Positions 39,891 to 47,753 of a DNA stretch of 64,000 nucleotides are shown piece after piece (positions within the stretch are counted from its first letter, which is position 1; every line of letters begins with the position of its first letter). Where the stretch lies: NCBI RefSeq assembly GCF_009712475.1, contig NZ_VCJO01000007.1, positions 1 through 64,000 on the forward strand, given 5' to 3'. The notes under the pieces are model-generated. The model had not been told where the DNA came from. It ran no database searches and was given only the letters and a program-made list of their open reading frames with translations. The stretch comes from Micromonospora sp. CP22. GTDB taxonomy: Bacteria > Actinomycetota > Actinomycetes > Mycobacteriales > Micromonosporaceae. The position numbers and the translations under genes were made by a program.

Positions 39891-39959
39891 GCGGCCGCCC
39901 GACGAGGCGGCCGCCGGTAAGTCCCGGTAACCGGGCCGCCACCGACGGCGGCGGCCCGG
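39891..39959 (+). promoter_or_regulatory. trp attenuator: mutually exclusive hairpins
   Basis: Arm 39891-39899 (GCGGCCGCC) pairs with 39906-39914. Arm 39931-39940 (CCGGGCCGCC) pairs with 39950-39959 as a perfect 10-bp terminator-like stem next to the ribosome binding site. Bases 39906-39912 can instead pair with 39934-39940, forming an antiterminator. A GGCGGCC within the leader codons (39858-39864) can also pair with 39893-39899, giving the ribosome position a way to choose between folds. Confidence 0.75.
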
Positions 39960-39972
39960 CCCGAGGAGACCG

Positions 39973-41883
39973 ATGCACCAGCTGACCGACCTGCTCGACA
40001 GGCTCGCCGCCGACCTCGACCCTGGTCCGTTCGCCCTGTTACGACGCGACGGCGCCGACCATGTCGACCTGTTCACCGGCACCGTGACGACCGTCGACCG
40101 GCTCGCCGACATCCCACTGCCCGCCGACCCGGTCGGCCCGGCGACGCTGGCCCTGGTGCCGTACCGGCAGGTCGTCGAGCGGGGCTTCGCCTGCGTCGAC
40201 GACGCGGTGCCCCTGGAGTGCCTGCGGATCGACGGTCGCCACCGGCTGCCGCTGACCGGGGTGCTCGACGCGCTGCCGAGCACCCCGGTACGCACCACCG
40301 ACGCCGCCTTCGACATCAGCGACGACCAGTACGCCGACATCGTGGCCCGGGTGCTGGCCGACGAGATCGGTCACGGCGAGGGCGCCAACTTCGTCATCCA
40401 CCGCACCCTGCGCGCCCAGGTGCAGGGCGTCCCGCTGACCGCCGCGCTGGCCGCGCTGCGCTCGCTGCTGGTGCGCGAGCGTGGGGCGTACTGGACGTTC
40501 GTGGTGCACACCGGCACCCGCACCCTGGTCGGCGCCAGCCCGGAACGGCACGTCAGCGTCGATGACGGCCTGGTGATGATGAACCCGATCAGCGGCACCT
40601 TCCGGCACACCGGTGCCGCCGCCGACCGGGCCGCGCTGCTGCGCTTCCTCGCCGACACCAAGGAGACCGAGGAGCTGTACATGGTCCTCGACGAGGAGTT
40701 GAAGATGATGGCCACCGTCGCCGAGCGGGGTGGGCAGGTGGTCGGGCCGTACCTGAAGGAGATGTCGCACCTGGCGCACACCGAGTACCTGCTGGCCGGG
40801 CGGGGCTCGAAGGACGTCCGCGAGGTGCTGCGGGAGACGATGTTCGCGCCGACGGTGACCGGCAGCCCGATGGAGAACGCCTGCCGGGTGATCGCCCGGT
40901 ACGAAGGCGTCGGGCGGCGCTACTACTCCGGGATGTTGGCTCTGCTCGGCCACGACGAGGCGGGACGGCAGACCCTCGACGCACCCATCCTGATCCGTAC
41001 CGCCGAGATCTCCCCCGCCGGTGAGCTGCGGGTGCCGGTCGGCGCGACCCTGGTGCGGCACTCCACCCCCGCCGCCGAGGTCGCGGAGACCCACGCCAAG
41101 GCCGCCGGGGTGTTGGCCGCCCTCGGCCTCGGCCCGCAGGCACCGGCCGGGCCGGACCCGGCCCCACGGCTGGCCGACGATCCGCAGGTGCGGGCCGCCC
41201 TCGCCGCCCGCAACGCCCCACTGGCCCGGTTCTGGCTGGACCAACGACCGCCGGACGCCCTGGTCGTGCCCGCGCTGGCCGGGCGTCGGGCGCTCATCGT
41301 CGACGGGGAGGACACCTTCACCGGGATGCTGGCCCACCAGCTCGGCGCGCTCGGGCTGGCGGTGACCGTCCGGCCGTGGCAGGCCGAGGAGCCGATCCGG
41401 GCGTACGACCTGGTGGTGGTGGGCCCGGGGCCGGGTGACCCGACCGGCGGCACGGAGAAGATGGCCCGGCTGCGGGCCCTGCTCACGGAGTTGCTCGACA
41501 CCGGGCATCCGACGCTCGCCGTCTGTCTCGGCCACCAACTCCTCGCCGGTCTGCTCGGGCTGCCCGTGCACCGCCGGGACGCGCCGTACCAGGGGTTGCA
41601 ACGCACGGTCAGCCTGTTCGGCACGCCCCGCCGGGTCGGCTTCTACGCCACCTTCACCGCCCGTGCCACCGCCGACCGCCACGACAGCCGGTACGGGCCG
41701 GTGGAGGTGGCCCGCGACGCCACCGACGGCTCGGTGCACGCGCTGCGCGGGCGCACCTTCGCCGGAGTGCAGTTCCATCCCGAGTCGGTACTCAGCCCCG
41801 ACGGGGTGGCGGTCCTCGCCGACCTGGTGCCCGAACTGCTGCCCGCACCGGCCGGTGAGTTGTCCCCGGCGGCACCGGCATAG
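39973..41883 (+). CDS. trpEG: Fused anthranilate synthase (TrpE + TrpG domains)
   Basis: A 636-aa two-domain enzyme. Residues ~1-400 are a chorismate-binding TrpE-like domain (FVVHTGTRTLVGASPERHVSV, NPISGTFRHTG, FAPTVTGSPMENACRVI, YYSGMLALLG). Residues ~430-625 are a class-I glutamine amidotransferase with Cys518 in CLGHQ and His602/Glu604 in QFHPES. It converts chorismate and glutamine to anthranilate. I see no LLES-type tryptophan-binding motif in the N-terminus, so feedback control may be weak. PhzE-like enzymes have the same order and cannot be excluded by sequence alone, but the Trp-codon leader supports a tryptophan role. ATG 39973 follows GAGGAG. Confidence 0.88.
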   Translation: MHQLTDLLDRLAADLDPGPFALLRRDGADHVDLFTGTVTTVDRLADIPLPADPVGPATLALVPYRQVVERGFACVDDAVPLECLRIDGRHRLPLTGVLDALPSTPVRTTDAAFDISDDQYADIVARVLADEIGHGEGANFVIHRTLRAQVQGVPLTAALAALRSLLVRERGAYWTFVVHTGTRTLVGASPERHVSVDDGLVMMNPISGTFRHTGAAADRAALLRFLADTKETEELYMVLDEELKMMATVAERGGQVVGPYLKEMSHLAHTEYLLAGRGSKDVREVLRETMFAPTVTGSPMENACRVIARYEGVGRRYYSGMLALLGHDEAGRQTLDAPILIRTAEISPAGELRVPVGATLVRHSTPAAEVAETHAKAAGVLAALGLGPQAPAGPDPAPRLADDPQVRAALAARNAPLARFWLDQRPPDALVVPALAGRRALIVDGEDTFTGMLAHQLGALGLAVTVRPWQAEEPIRAYDLVVVGPGPGDPTGGTEKMARLRALLTELLDTGHPTLAVCLGHQLLAGLLGLPVHRRDAPYQGLQRTVSLFGTPRRVGFYATFTARATADRHDSRYGPVEVARDATDGSVHALRGRTFAGVQFHPESVLSPDGVAVLADLVPELLPAPAGELSPAAPA

Positions 41884-41914
41884 CCGGGCCGATCGGGGGT
41901 AGCGCTGTGAACGG

Positions 41915-41958
41915 CCGACGGTCCGGGCGGGTCTGAGAGCCCCCGCCCGGACCGTCGG
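41915..41958. terminator. Bidirectional terminator between trpEG and wrbA
   Basis: A perfect 17-bp stem (starting CCGACGGTCCGGGCGGG) with a 10-base loop, between two convergent stop codons. Confidence 0.88.
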
Positions 41959-41977
41959 TCCGGTAGTGCCGGGATGG

Positions 41978-42595
41978 TCAGCCGGCCAGGCCCTGCTTGA
42001 GCGCCGCACCGATGCGTACCGCCCGTTTGGCGGTCAACGCGGTCGCTCCCAACGCGACATGGTCGGGCGGGATCTCGCCGTTGTTGCTGGTGTGCGACGC
42101 CCCGTACGGGTTTCCGGCGGTGAACTGGCTCGGGTCGGTGTATCCGGGGGTGACCACGATCCCACCCCAGTGGTAGAAGACGTTGAACAGCGACAGCAGG
42201 GTCGACTCCTGCCCGCCGTGCTCGGTGGCGGTGGAGGTGAAGGCCGAGTAGACCTTGTCGGCGAGCGCCCCCTGGGCCCACAACGGGCCGGTGGTGTCGA
42301 TGAATTGCTTGAGCTGCGCCGCGACCATGCCGTAGCGGGTCGGCGCGCCCATGATCACCACGTCGGCCCAGTCGAGGTCGTCCGGCTGCGCCTCCTCCAC
42401 GTCCTGGGTCTCCAACCGGTGCGCGTGCCATCCCGCGTTGGAGCGGATCGCCTCCTCCGGCGCCAGTTCGGGTACCTTGCGCAGCCGTACCTCCGCGCCC
42501 GCCTCACCGGCGGCTTCCGCGGCCGCCGACGCCATCTGGTAGGTGATGCCGGTGGCGCTGTAGTAGATCACCGCCGCCTTGACCTGTGCCGCCAT
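41978..42595 (-). CDS. wrbA: NAD(P)H:quinone oxidoreductase, WrbA-type flavodoxin fold
   Basis: A 205-aa protein with the FMN phosphate loop YYSATGITYQMA, GAPTRYGMVAAQLKQFID, the AFTSTATEHGGQESTLLS loop and the GGIVVTPGY segment typical of WrbA. It reduces quinones by two electrons in oxidative-stress defence. ATG 42595 has AGGAAGGA upstream. Convergent with trpEG through a shared terminator; the name Trp-repressor-binding is historical and the neighbourhood may be coincidental. Confidence 0.92.
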   Translation of the reverse strand: MAAQVKAAVIYYSATGITYQMASAAAEAAGEAGAEVRLRKVPELAPEEAIRSNAGWHAHRLETQDVEEAQPDDLDWADVVIMGAPTRYGMVAAQLKQFIDTTGPLWAQGALADKVYSAFTSTATEHGGQESTLLSLFNVFYHWGGIVVTPGYTDPSQFTAGNPYGASHTSNNGEIPPDHVALGATALTAKRAVRIGAALKQGLAG

Positions 42596-42741
42596 CGCTC
42601 GTCCTTCCTCATCGGGATCAGCTTCGGCGACTACCCGATCTTCGCGTCGACAAACTGCGGTCGTGTCCACCGATCGACGGACACCGGCGTTCCGTCCACC
42701 GGTCGTCCCGTGGCGCACCCCGACCGGCAGACGATCGGGAC

Positions 42742-43581
42742 ATGACCGCAACCCCCGCCGTCCGCGTCCGCGGACTACGCAAGACGTACGGCGACACCGT
42801 CGCCGTCGCCGGACTCGACCTCGACGTCGGTGCCGGCTAGGTGGTGGCCCTGCTCGGCCCCAACGGGGCGGGCAAGACCACCACGATCGAGATCCTGGAG
42901 GGCCACCGTCGCCGCGACGCCGGTGAGGTGAGCGTGCTGGGCCACGATCCGGGCCGCGCCGACCTGGACTGGCGGGCCCGCATCGGCATCGTCACCCAGG
43001 ACGGTGGCGACCTCGGCGAGTTGACCGTCCGGGAGGCGGTCACCCACTTCGCCCGCTACTTCCCCCGCCCCCGGGACCCGGAGCAGGTCGTCGAGTTGGT
43101 CGGCCTCACCGAGAAGGCGACCGCCCGGGTACGGACCCTCTCCGGCGGCCAACGCCGCCGACTCGATGTCGCCCTCGGCATCGTCGGCCGCCCTCACCTG
43201 CTGTTCCTCGACGAACCGACGACCGGTTTCGACCCGCAGGCCCGCCGCCGGTTCTGGACGCTGATCCGGCAGTTGGCCGGTACCGGAGGCAGCACGATCC
43301 TGCTGAGCACCCACTACCTCCAGGAGGCCGAGGCGTTGGCCGACCGGGTGGCGGTGATCGTCGGCGGTCGGATCGTCGCCGACGCCACGCCGGAGGCCCT
43401 TGTCGGGCAGGCCGCCGCTCGCGCCGTGGTGCGGTGGGCCGACGGACGGCAGGAGACCGACGACCCGGCCGCGCTCGTCGCGGCGCTGACCAGCCGCTAC
43501 GGCGGCACGGTGCCGGAGCTGACGGTCAGTCGACCGAGCCTTGAGGACGTCTACCTCGACCTGATCGCGGAGGTGTCATGA
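42742..43581 (+). pseudogene. ABC exporter ATP-binding protein with in-frame amber codon at position 33
   Basis: The frame starts at ATG 42742 (MTATPAVRVRGLRKTYGDTV), runs 32 codons to DVGAG, hits TAG at 42838-42840, and continues in the same frame as VVALLGPNGAGKTTTIEILEG. The position is normally Glu in GEVVALLGPNGAGKTT, so GAG to TAG is a single-base change. The rest is complete: Walker A GPNGAGKTT, signature LSGGQRRRL, Walker B LLFLDEPTTG. The codon after TAG is GTG, so termination and reinitiation could still yield a protein lacking the first strands. Sequencing error, pseudogene and reinitiation are all possible. The stop overlaps the permease ATG. Confidence 0.8.
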
Positions 43582-44411
43582 CGGCCACCGTCCAGCGTGG
43601 TACGCCTCGACGCCCGTCGGCGCTCCGGCTCGGCGCGCACCGCGCGACCATCGAGATCAAGAGCTTCTTCCGGGAACGCGACGCCGTGGTGTTCACCTTC
43701 GCCATGCCGGCGGTGATCCTCGCCCTGCTCGGCACGATCTTCGACGGTGTCTATCCCGGCAGCGACGTGACCTCCGCCCAGTACCTCGCACCGAGCATGA
43801 TCGCCGCCGGGGTCGCCTCCACCACCTTCGTCAACCTGGGCACCGGCATCGCCGTGGACCGCGACGACGGAACCCTGCGCCGGTTGCGTGGGGTGCCGAT
43901 GCCGCCGTCGGCGTACTTCATCGGCAAGATCCTGATGGCGCTGGTGGTGACCGTCGGCGAGACGGTCGTGCTGCTCGGCATCGCCGTGGCCGCCTTCGAC
44001 CTGTCCCTGCCCACCGACCCGGGCCGCTGGCTCACCTTCGGCTGGGTGTTCCTGCTCGGTGCCACCGCCTGCGCCCTGACCGGCATCGCCGCGAGCGGCC
44101 TGGCCAACTCGGCGCGCAGCGCCGGGGCCGTGATGAACCTGCCCTACCTGGTGCTCGCCTTCATCTCGGGGGTCTTCTACACCCCCGTCGGGCAACTGCC
44201 CGAGCCGCTGCGCACGGTCGGTTCCCTCTTCCCGCTCAAGTGGATGGCGCAGGGCTTCCGGTCGGTGTTCCTGCCGGACAGCATCCTCACCCAGGAGGTC
44301 GTACCCTCCTGGGAACACGGCCGGATCGCGCTCGTGCTGGCCGCTTGGTGCGTTGGAGGGATGGTGCTGTGCCTGACCACCTTCCGCTGGCGCAGTCGTC
44401 GCTCCCGGTGA
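43578..44411 (+). CDS. ABC-2 type permease (drug or lipid exporter)
   Basis: A 277-aa permease with six predicted helices (AVVFTFAMPAVILALLGTIF, ILMALVVTVGETVVLLGIAV and others) and the ABC-2 block NLPYLVLAFISGVFYTPVGQLPEPL. Its ATG overlaps the ATPase stop (ATGA). It pairs with that ATPase as an efflux exporter. Its 3' end overlaps the start of the sensor kinase by about 43 bases, forming a four-gene operon with a two-component system. Confidence 0.88.
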   Translation: MTATVQRGTPRRPSALRLGAHRATIEIKSFFRERDAVVFTFAMPAVILALLGTIFDGVYPGSDVTSAQYLAPSMIAAGVASTTFVNLGTGIAVDRDDGTLRRLRGVPMPPSAYFIGKILMALVVTVGETVVLLGIAVAAFDLSLPTDPGRWLTFGWVFLLGATACALTGIAASGLANSARSAGAVMNLPYLVLAFISGVFYTPVGQLPEPLRTVGSLFPLKWMAQGFRSVFLPDSILTQEVVPSWEHGRIALVLAAWCVGGMVLCLTTFRWRSRRSR

Positions 44412-45661
44412 CCACGCCGGTGACCGCCGGGGCGGTGACCGCGCCGACCGCGAACGTCTCCCCGGTGGTCGACGACGGCCGGGGAGACGTCGCCGCTGCC
44501 GACCCGTGGAGCGGGCGGTTCCGGCTCTGGGACATCTACTTCGCGCTGGCCGGGGCCGGGGTCGGCCTGGCCGTGGCGGTCGACGCGTGGTCGTCGCCGG
44601 TCGCCCGGATCGGCTGCCTCGCGCTGTTCCTCGCCCTCGCCGGTTGGTACGCGGGCTTCGGCCGTCGACTGATGCGCGAGTCCGTCGAAGACTGGCGGGG
44701 CTACCTCTACCTCGCCGGTGCGGCCCTGCTCTACGTACCGGCGGTGCTGCTCAACGGCAACGCCTCCTTCCTGTTGTTCGTGCTCTGCCCGCAGGTGTTC
44801 ATGGTGCTGCCAGCCGTACCGGCGGTGCTCGCGGTGGTGCTGTTCAACGCGGTGCACCTGGTCGTCCTGGCGATCCGGCTGCCGGACCCGCACGACCTCG
44901 TCGGGCCGCTGCTGATCGCGGTGATGATCGTGTTCGTCGTCTGCGTCCTGGGGGTCTGGTCGCAACGCACCGTCGAGGAGAGCACCCGGCGGGCCGACCT
45001 GATCGCCCAACTGGAGCGGACCAGGGCGGAGCTGGCCCAGCTGTCCCATCAGGCGGGGGTCGCCGCCGAACGCCAACGGCTCGCCGCCGACATCCACGAC
45101 ACCGTCGCCCAGGGGCTGTCCAGCGTGGTGATGCTCGTCCAGGCCGCCGAGGCCGACCTGGACGACGACCCCGAGCGGGCCCGCCGGCACCTGGCGCTGG
45201 CCCGGCAGACGGCCCGGGAGAACCTGATCGACGTCCGCACGCTGGTGGCCGCGTTGACGCCCGCGCAGCTCACCGACGCCCCGCTGGAGCAGGCGCTGCA
45301 CCGGTTGGCACAGCGGTTCCGCGCGGAGACCGGGGTGCCGACGAGCTGTGTCGTCTCCGGCACCGGCCCGCCGCCGGGCACCGACCGGGAAGTGGTGCTG
45401 CTGCGCGCCGCGCAGGAGGCGCTGGCCAACATCCGTCGGCACGCCGACGCCCGCGCGGTGGCCGTGCTCCTCCGCCACGACGACCAGCGGGTCACCCTGG
45501 AGGTCGCCGACGACGGGACCGGGTTCGACGTCGACCGGGCCGCCGACGGTTACGGTCTGACCGGGCTACGCGCCCGCGTCGAGCAGGCCGGCGGCGCTCT
45601 GGTCGTACGCTCCACACCCGGTGCCGGGACCACGATCCGGGTGGAGGTGCCCTACCGATGA
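44369..45661 (+). CDS. NarL-partner sensor histidine kinase (HisKA_3)
   Basis: About 430 aa from GTG 44369, chosen for GGAGGG 8 bases upstream; GTG 44408, overlapping the permease stop, is the alternative. Five or six N-terminal helices form a membrane sensor. Then come a coiled linker, the H-box ERQRLAADIHDTVAQGLSSVVMLVQAAE, and an ATPase domain with EALANIRRHADA and VADDGTGFD. The stop overlaps the response-regulator ATG (ATGA). It probably senses membrane or antibiotic stress and controls the ABC exporter upstream. Confidence 0.88.
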   Translation: MPDHLPLAQSSLPVTTPVTAGAVTAPTANVSPVVDDGRGDVAAADPWSGRFRLWDIYFALAGAGVGLAVAVDAWSSPVARIGCLALFLALAGWYAGFGRRLMRESVEDWRGYLYLAGAALLYVPAVLLNGNASFLLFVLCPQVFMVLPAVPAVLAVVLFNAVHLVVLAIRLPDPHDLVGPLLIAVMIVFVVCVLGVWSQRTVEESTRRADLIAQLERTRAELAQLSHQAGVAAERQRLAADIHDTVAQGLSSVVMLVQAAEADLDDDPERARRHLALARQTARENLIDVRTLVAALTPAQLTDAPLEQALHRLAQRFRAETGVPTSCVVSGTGPPPGTDREVVLLRAAQEALANIRRHADARAVAVLLRHDDQRVTLEVADDGTGFDVDRAADGYGLTGLRARVEQAGGALVVRSTPGAGTTIRVEVPYR

Positions 45662-46281
45662 TCACTGTGCTGCTGGTGGACGACCACCCCGTGGTCCGGG
45701 CTGGCGTGGCCGGCATGTTGGCCAGCGCGGAGGACATCACCATCGTCGGCGAGGCCGGTGACGCGGCCGAGGCGGTGACCCAGGTCCGCCACCGGCGACC
45801 CGACGTCGTACTGATGGACCTGCGGCTGCCCGGCGCGGACGGCGTCGACGCCACCTCCCGGATCCGCACCGAGTCACCGCAGACCCGGGTGGTGGTGCTC
45901 ACCACCTACGAGACCGATGCCGACATCCTCCGGGCCGTCGAGGCCGGCGCCGCCGGTTACCTGCTCAAAGACGTCGCGCGGGCGGATCTGATCGCCGCCG
46001 TCCGCACCGCCGCGCGGGGCGGCACGGTCCTCGCCCCGTCGGTGGCCACCCGACTGCTGCACCAGGTGCGGCGACCGACCCGAGGCACACTGTCCGCCCG
46101 GGAGGTGGAGGTGGAGGTGCTGCGCCTGGTGGGTCGCGGCCTGTCGAACGCCGAGATCGGGCGCGAGCTGCACATCAGCGAGGCGACCGTGAAGACCCAT
46201 CTGCTGCGTACCTTCAACAAGCTGGACGTCTCCGACCGCACCGCCGCGGTCACCACCGCGATGGCCGCCGGGCTGTTGTGA
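45658..46281 (+). CDS. NarL/FixJ response regulator
   Basis: A 207-aa regulator with receiver residues D9-D10 (LVDDHPVVR), phospho-acceptor Asp in VVLMDLRLPG, Thr in VVVLTTYETD and Lys in YLLKDV, and a C-terminal LuxR-type HTH (RGLSNAEIGRELHISEATVKTHL). At the start of the HTH the sequence SAREVEVEVLRL has two more residues than the usual SAREVEVLRL, because GAGGTG occurs three times in tandem at 46102-46119. It forms a pair with the upstream kinase. Confidence 0.9.
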   Translation: MITVLLVDDHPVVRAGVAGMLASAEDITIVGEAGDAAEAVTQVRHRRPDVVLMDLRLPGADGVDATSRIRTESPQTRVVVLTTYETDADILRAVEAGAAGYLLKDVARADLIAAVRTAARGGTVLAPSVATRLLHQVRRPTRGTLSAREVEVEVLRLVGRGLSNAEIGRELHISEATVKTHLLRTFNKLDVSDRTAAVTTAMAAGLL

Positions 46282-46346
46282 GCCGCGCCCGGTCGGCCGA
46301 TTTTCGGGTGGCCGGGCGGGGCGGTGGGCTGGCAACCTTGTCGGTG

Positions 46347-46835
46347 ATGGAGATCAGGATCGCGACGGCCGAGGACTGGCCCGGCATCTGGCCCTTCCTG
46401 CGGGAGATCGTCGCCGCTGGTGAGACGTACACCTGGCCACGGGACGTCGACGAGACCCGGGCCCGGCAGATGTGGCTGGTAGAGCCACCCGGACGCACCG
46501 TGGTCGCCGTCGACCGGGACGGCACGGTGCTCGGCTCGGCGAAGCTGACCCCCAACCAGCTCGGTCCCGGCGCACACGTCGCCAACGGCAGCTTCATGGT
46601 CGCCCCGACGGCGGCCGGGCGCGGGGTCGGGCGGGCCCTCGGCGAGTTCGTGCTCGACCTGGCCCGTGCCGACGGCTACCGGGCGATGCAGTTCAACGCG
46701 GTGGTGGCGGTGAACACCCGCGCGGTGTCGCTGTGGCGCTCCCTCGGCTTCGAGGTGGTCGGGCGGGTGCCGGAGGGTTTCCGACACCCCACCGACGGCT
46801 ACGTCGATCTGCTGGTGATGTACCGACGGCTCTGA
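46347..46835 (+). CDS. GNAT-family N-acetyltransferase
   Basis: A 162-aa acetyltransferase from ATG 46347 (MEIRIATAEDWPGIWPFL) with the acetyl-CoA loop AAGRGVGRALGEFVL and the C-terminal VNTRAVSLWRSLGFEVVGRVPEGFRH. The substrate is unknown. There is no ribosome binding site; a leaderless start is likely. A longer reading from GTG 46278 overlapping the response-regulator stop exists but adds Gly/Arg-rich sequence without homology. Confidence 0.85.
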   Translation: MEIRIATAEDWPGIWPFLREIVAAGETYTWPRDVDETRARQMWLVEPPGRTVVAVDRDGTVLGSAKLTPNQLGPGAHVANGSFMVAPTAAGRGVGRALGEFVLDLARADGYRAMQFNAVVAVNTRAVSLWRSLGFEVVGRVPEGFRHPTDGYVDLLVMYRRL

Positions 46836-46887
46836 GCCGGAGCCGGTGAGCCGACCCTCGCCCACCGCCGGATAGCCTGGGCCGGTG

Positions 46888-47475
46888 ATGCTGCCCCTGC
46901 CGACCGGTGACTTCAAGGCGTACCTCTTCGACTGCGACGGCACCATCGTCGACTCGATGCCCCAGCACTACCTCGCCTGGCGGGACGCTCTCGACCGGTG
47001 GGGTTGCGCCTTCCCCGAGGATCTCTTCTACGCCTGGGCCGGGCGGCCGACGGCGGACATCGTCGTCGCCCTCAACGAACAGCACGGGCTGGACATGCCG
47101 GTGGAGGTCGTGGTCGCCGACCGGGAGTCGCGCTTCCAGGAGTTGCTGCCCACCGCGTCCGGCATCCCCGGGGTGCTGCGGCACATCGACGACGCGTACG
47201 GACGCATCCCGTTCGCCGTGGTCTCCGGCAGCACCCGGGAGGCCGTCACCGCCTCGCTGACCGCGTTGGACATCCTCGACCGGTTCGACGTGCTGGTCTG
47301 CGCGGGCGACTACTCCCGCCCCAAGCCCGACCCGGAGCCGTTCCTGCGGGCCGCCGAACTGCTCGCCGTGCCGCCGGAGGCCTGCCTGGTCTTCGAAGAC
47401 GCGGACCTGGGCATCGAGGCCGCGACCGCGGCGGGCATGGCCGCCGTCCGGGTGCCACCGCCGCGCCGGGGCTGA
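46888..47475 (+). CDS. HAD-superfamily hydrolase (beta-phosphoglucomutase-like)
   Basis: A 195-aa HAD protein with motif I FDCDGTIVDSMP, a small cap domain, motif II VSGSTRE, motif III SRPKPDPEPFL and motif IV FEDADLGIEAA, the DxDGT...D pattern of phosphatases and beta-phosphoglucomutases. TAGCCT at 46873-46878 and the lack of a ribosome binding site suggest a leaderless mRNA beginning at GTG 46885 or ATG 46888. Substrate is probably a sugar phosphate. Confidence 0.85.
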   Translation: MLPLPTGDFKAYLFDCDGTIVDSMPQHYLAWRDALDRWGCAFPEDLFYAWAGRPTADIVVALNEQHGLDMPVEVVVADRESRFQELLPTASGIPGVLRHIDDAYGRIPFAVVSGSTREAVTASLTALDILDRFDVLVCAGDYSRPKPDPEPFLRAAELLAVPPEACLVFEDADLGIEAATAAGMAAVRVPPPRRG

Positions 47476-47624
47476 CACGAGCCCACCGTCGCCGCGCCGA
47501 ACATGCTCAAGATATCCGCAAGTTGCTCGGATCACAGTTCTCGACCAGGTGGGAAAACGTCATCCTGTTGACACTGGTGCCGGTGATCCTGTCGCCGCCC
47601 TCGCACCTGTTGGCCTGAACGGGG

Positions 47625-47664
47625 GATCGCGCTCCGCCACCAACGATGTTGGCGTAGCGCGATC
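47625..47664 (+). terminator. Hairpin after the HAD gene
   Basis: Outer arms GATCGCGCT (47625-47633) and AGCGCGATC (47656-47664), with inner pairing of CGCCA/CAAC with GTTGGCG, form an extended imperfect stem between the HAD and AlkZ-like genes. Confidence 0.6.
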
Positions 47665-47753
47665 AGGGGCCGCCTTCGGTAGCGCGGCACGGTCGTGATG
47701 TCGGTGCCGACGCCTATGCTGCCGTCGACCACCGAAGGAAGGCGGCCGACGAC

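Noticed and set aside
40039..42009. 650-codon minus-strand frame opposite trpEG
   Set aside because: Antisense shadow with no domain; trpEG carries clear catalytic motifs and a trp leader.
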